DNA of 7,153 bases. It comes from Nostocoides sp039812405 (GTDB taxonomy: Bacteria; Actinomycetota; Actinomycetes; Actinomycetales; Dermatophilaceae). The stretch covers positions 1 to 7,153 of the forward strand of contig JBDIAL010000198.1 of NCBI GenBank assembly GCA_039812405.1, written 5' to 3'. The notes beneath the pieces are model-generated. The model did no database searches and was not told the origin of the DNA. It saw only the letters and a program-made list of their open reading frames with translations. How positions within the stretch are numbered: position 1 is the stretch's first letter; every line of letters begins with the position of its first letter. Shown here one piece after another: positions 5,991 through 7,153 of this stretch. A program made the translations under genes and the position numbers.

Positions 5991-6022
5991 ACCGCCGGGC
6001 ACACACACCGCCGGGCACACAG
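5991..6022. repeat. 16-bp tandem repeat, two copies
   Basis: accgccgggcacacac at 5991-6006 is followed directly by accgccgggcacacag at 6007-6022, differing only in the last base. It abuts the hairpin at 6026-6057. Confidence 0.9.
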
Positions 6023-6025
6023 AAG

Positions 6026-6057
6026 GACGGCACCCCGGGTTCAGGTGGGGTGCCGTC
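6026..6057. terminator. Perfect 11-bp hairpin, terminator candidate
   Basis: The stem gacggcacccc (6026-6036) pairs perfectly with ggggtgccgtc (6047-6057) around a 10-base loop. There is no T-tract on either side. It stands between the Fic-like gene and the A/T-rich island and could insulate the two units or end a short transcript from the left. Confidence 0.5.
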
Positions 6058-6250
6058 GACCGTGAGCCGGTTCGGGCGACCAGGCGTGCATCCTGTCGTC
6101 GTCGCCGCCGGACGCCGGTGTCCGAGCGACGAGCCGTCCATCAGTGGACTGCCTGCGCGTGGGTACCCGAGTGGCCCGCGGTGGTCCGTCATCGCCGTGG
6201 TGCGTGGCAACAGCTCAGGTCTACTCCACCCGGGCGCTCTTGGGAACCCC

Positions 6251-6346
6251 CGGCGCCCGCCAGGTCAGCCGAGTCGACCGGTTCGCCGGGCCGGCCGTCC
6301 GCCCGTCGGGCCGGCCAGGCCGGCGCCCGCCCGAGGGTCAGCCGAG
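6251..6346. repeat. Imperfect duplication of the 3' end of the Fic-like gene
   Basis: cggcgcccgccaggtcagccgag (6251-6273) resembles the segment at 6321-6346 (cggcgcccgcccgagggtca then gccgag). They are offset by 70 bases, with a short indel. The right copy contains the stop codon of the Fic-like gene; the left copy carries the same CGGCTGACC context on the minus strand. Between the copies lies a ggccggcc direct repeat. Confidence 0.6.
6289..6316 (-). terminator. GC-rich hairpin just after the Fic-like gene
   Basis: Two ggccggcc octamers (6289-6296 and 6309-6316), each self-palindromic, can pair with each other around a 12-base loop. They begin about 20 bases past the stop at 6338. There is no T-tract. 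Position favours a terminator for the Fic-like transcript, though each octamer could also fold or act separately. Confidence 0.45.
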
Positions 6347-7153
6347 CCGGCCGCGCCGCACCGCGTCGGCGACGGCCGCACCCTCCGCGGCACCGGCGAC
6401 GTAGGCGTCGCACGCGTGGCCGAGCCACAGCGCGACACCCTCCGGGGACCCGGTCTCGTAGGCCGCGAGAGCCCCGAGGTAGGCGGGGCCGCCGAGCCTG
6501 GCATACCCCTCCTCCGGGACGGCGACACCCGTCGGGTCGAGCCCGCTGGCCTGGACCACGCACCGTTCCAGGGCACGGGCGACGAGCCCGTTGCCGCGCA
6601 GGAACGGGCGCACGGTCGCCACCTCCGCGTGGACGAGGGCGGCGACGACGGCACCCGGGAGCGCGCCGGACCCGCGCCCGCTGGCTCCGTACCCGCCGGA
6701 CCCGAGCCCGACGCCACCCGGGGCCGTGCCCGGTCCCAGCGTGCCGAGCAGCTCGGCGACGAGGGCCAGTCGCCCGGGGACCTCGGCACCCGGCACGGCC
6801 GGACCGAGGTCGGTCAGCTCGCGGCAGTCCTCCCCGGGGAGCCGGGGCCGCCCGAGGGCCGCGTCGTCGACGAGCCCCCGCGCGGCGACGACGTGGAGCC
6901 GGGCCAGCGCCTGGAGGGGTGCCGTCGCGACGAGGCGCCGGACGTGCTCGGTCTCCGCCGTCACGGCGATCGCCCCCCGCATGACCTGCTCGACGGGGTC
7001 GGGATCGGTATGCCAGGTCACGGCACCGCGCATGAGGTCGCGGACGATCTCGAGCGAGAGCCGCGCCCCGTCGAGGCCACCCGTCGCGTGGGCACCGCGC
7101 ACCCGGGACTCCGCCGCCGCCTCGGCGGTCCGGCGCCGCAGCCCCTCGTGCCA
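6338..7153 (-). CDS. Fic-like protein with degenerate active site, C-terminal part, 5' end outside the window
   Basis: At least 271 residues are present, and the frame is open to the window edge (WHEGLRRRTAEAAAESR before a GTG at 7102). The gene therefore very likely starts to the right of the window. The segment VHAEVATVRPFLRGNGLVAR aligns with the Fic core (H-x-F-x-x-HPFxDGNGRxxR). However, the catalytic His is Arg, the metal-binding Asp is Arg and the second Arg is Leu; GNG is kept. Near the N-terminus, ATGGLDGA resembles the (S/T)xxxE(G/N) inhibitory helix with Asp for Glu. Real Fic enzymes transfer AMP or other groups to hydroxyl side chains; this one probably cannot do so by the usual mechanism. 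A Gly-rich linker (about residues 140-165) precedes the core. Relatives beside ssd are, as I recall, often misnamed 'oxidoreductase'. Confidence 0.78.
   Translation of the reverse strand, partial: WHEGLRRRTAEAAAESRVRGAHATGGLDGARLSLEIVRDLMRGAVTWHTDPDPVEQVMRGAIAVTAETEHVRRLVATAPLQALARLHVVAARGLVDDAALGRPRLPGEDCRELTDLGPAVPGAEVPGRLALVAELLGTLGPGTAPGGVGLGSGGYGASGRGSGALPGAVVAALVHAEVATVRPFLRGNGLVARALERCVVQASGLDPTGVAVPEEGYARLGGPAYLGALAAYETGSPEGVALWLGHACDAYVAGAAEGAAVADAVRRGRLG

Larger units (their letters stand above)
5529..6337. other. Intergenic region between the Fic-like gene and the tad operon, about 810 bases, no convincing gene
   Basis: Open frames here are short, overlapping, and Arg/Pro-rich or repeat-driven, with no family resemblance. 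The region is unusually structured, with GC hairpins at 5663-5699, 5729-5762, 6026-6057 and 6289-6316, two 42-bp direct repeats and a 16-bp tandem repeat. A relatively A/T-rich island lies at about 5865-5960, where a promoter would be expected. The tad promoter presumably lies here, giving a long leader, but no confident minus-strand -35/-10 pair was found. The HAD hydrolase gene often beside ssd was not seen. Confidence 0.6.

Noticed and set aside
5600..6004. Minus-strand frame of 134 codons with a repeated TGAVPFPPAVSP peptide
   Set aside because: The peptide repeat is a by-product of the 42-bp DNA repeat with a period divisible by three; other frames give equally repetitive peptides and none resembles a protein family.
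5938..6210. Minus-strand frame of 90 codons in the Fic-tad intergenic region
   Set aside because: It runs across the perfect hairpin and the tandem repeat, has no recognisable domain or good ribosome binding site, and its composition looks random.
6058..6337. tRNA or riboswitch in the gap after the Fic-like gene
   Set aside because: No cloverleaf, T-loop GTTCRANNC in a proper context, or known aptamer core could be recognised.

Overview
The window looks like chromosome of a very GC-rich actinobacterium (Actinomycetota). The G/C-biased third codon positions, the GTG start, and above all the gene order point there. The order Ssd/CpaE-like, TadA, TadB, TadC, small DUF4244-type pilin, TadE-like, TadG-like is the 'helicase/secretion neighbourhood' familiar from Rv3660c-Rv3654c of Mycobacterium tuberculosis. 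The genus cannot be fixed by reading. All convincing genes lie on the minus strand.

Layout, right to left (direction of transcription). (1) 7153-6338 is the C-terminal part of a Fic-like protein whose 5' end lies outside the window; its Fic motif is degenerate (RPFLRGNGLVAR, active-site His replaced by Arg). (2) 6337-5529 is about 810 bases without a convincing gene. It holds several GC-rich hairpins, a 16-bp tandem repeat, a relatively A/T-rich island with an operator-like palindrome, and two exact 42-bp direct repeats in front of the tad operon. (3) 5528-1986 is a tightly coupled ssd-tadA-tadB-tadC block with three ATGA stop/start overlaps. (4) 1826-550 holds three small prepilin-like genes: a Flp-like pilin with a strong ribosome binding site, a TadE-like pseudopilin with a repeat-expanded N-terminal linker, and a TadG-like membrane protein. 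(5) 549-1 is the 3' flank, with a perfect 9-bp hairpin suited to ending the operon. At the very edge a 64-bp tandem duplication breaks a weak plus-strand reading frame.

Together the genes describe a reduced Tad (Flp pilus) machine. TadA is the motor ATPase, TadB and TadC the inner-membrane platform, the Flp-like protein the major pilin, the TadE/TadG-like proteins minor pseudopilins, and Ssd a MinD/CpaE-type partner likely linked to positioning. No prepilin peptidase (TadV), RcpA/RcpC or helicase gene is visible here. The HAD hydrolase that often sits beside ssd was also not found.

The most unusual aspect is the density of short tandem repeats placed at gene boundaries and linkers: 64 bp at the left edge, 41/43 bp at the tadE/tadG junction, 15 bp in the tadE coding region, 42 bp upstream of ssd, 16 bp, and a partly duplicated 3' end of the Fic-like gene. 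I do not see a new defence or mobile system.
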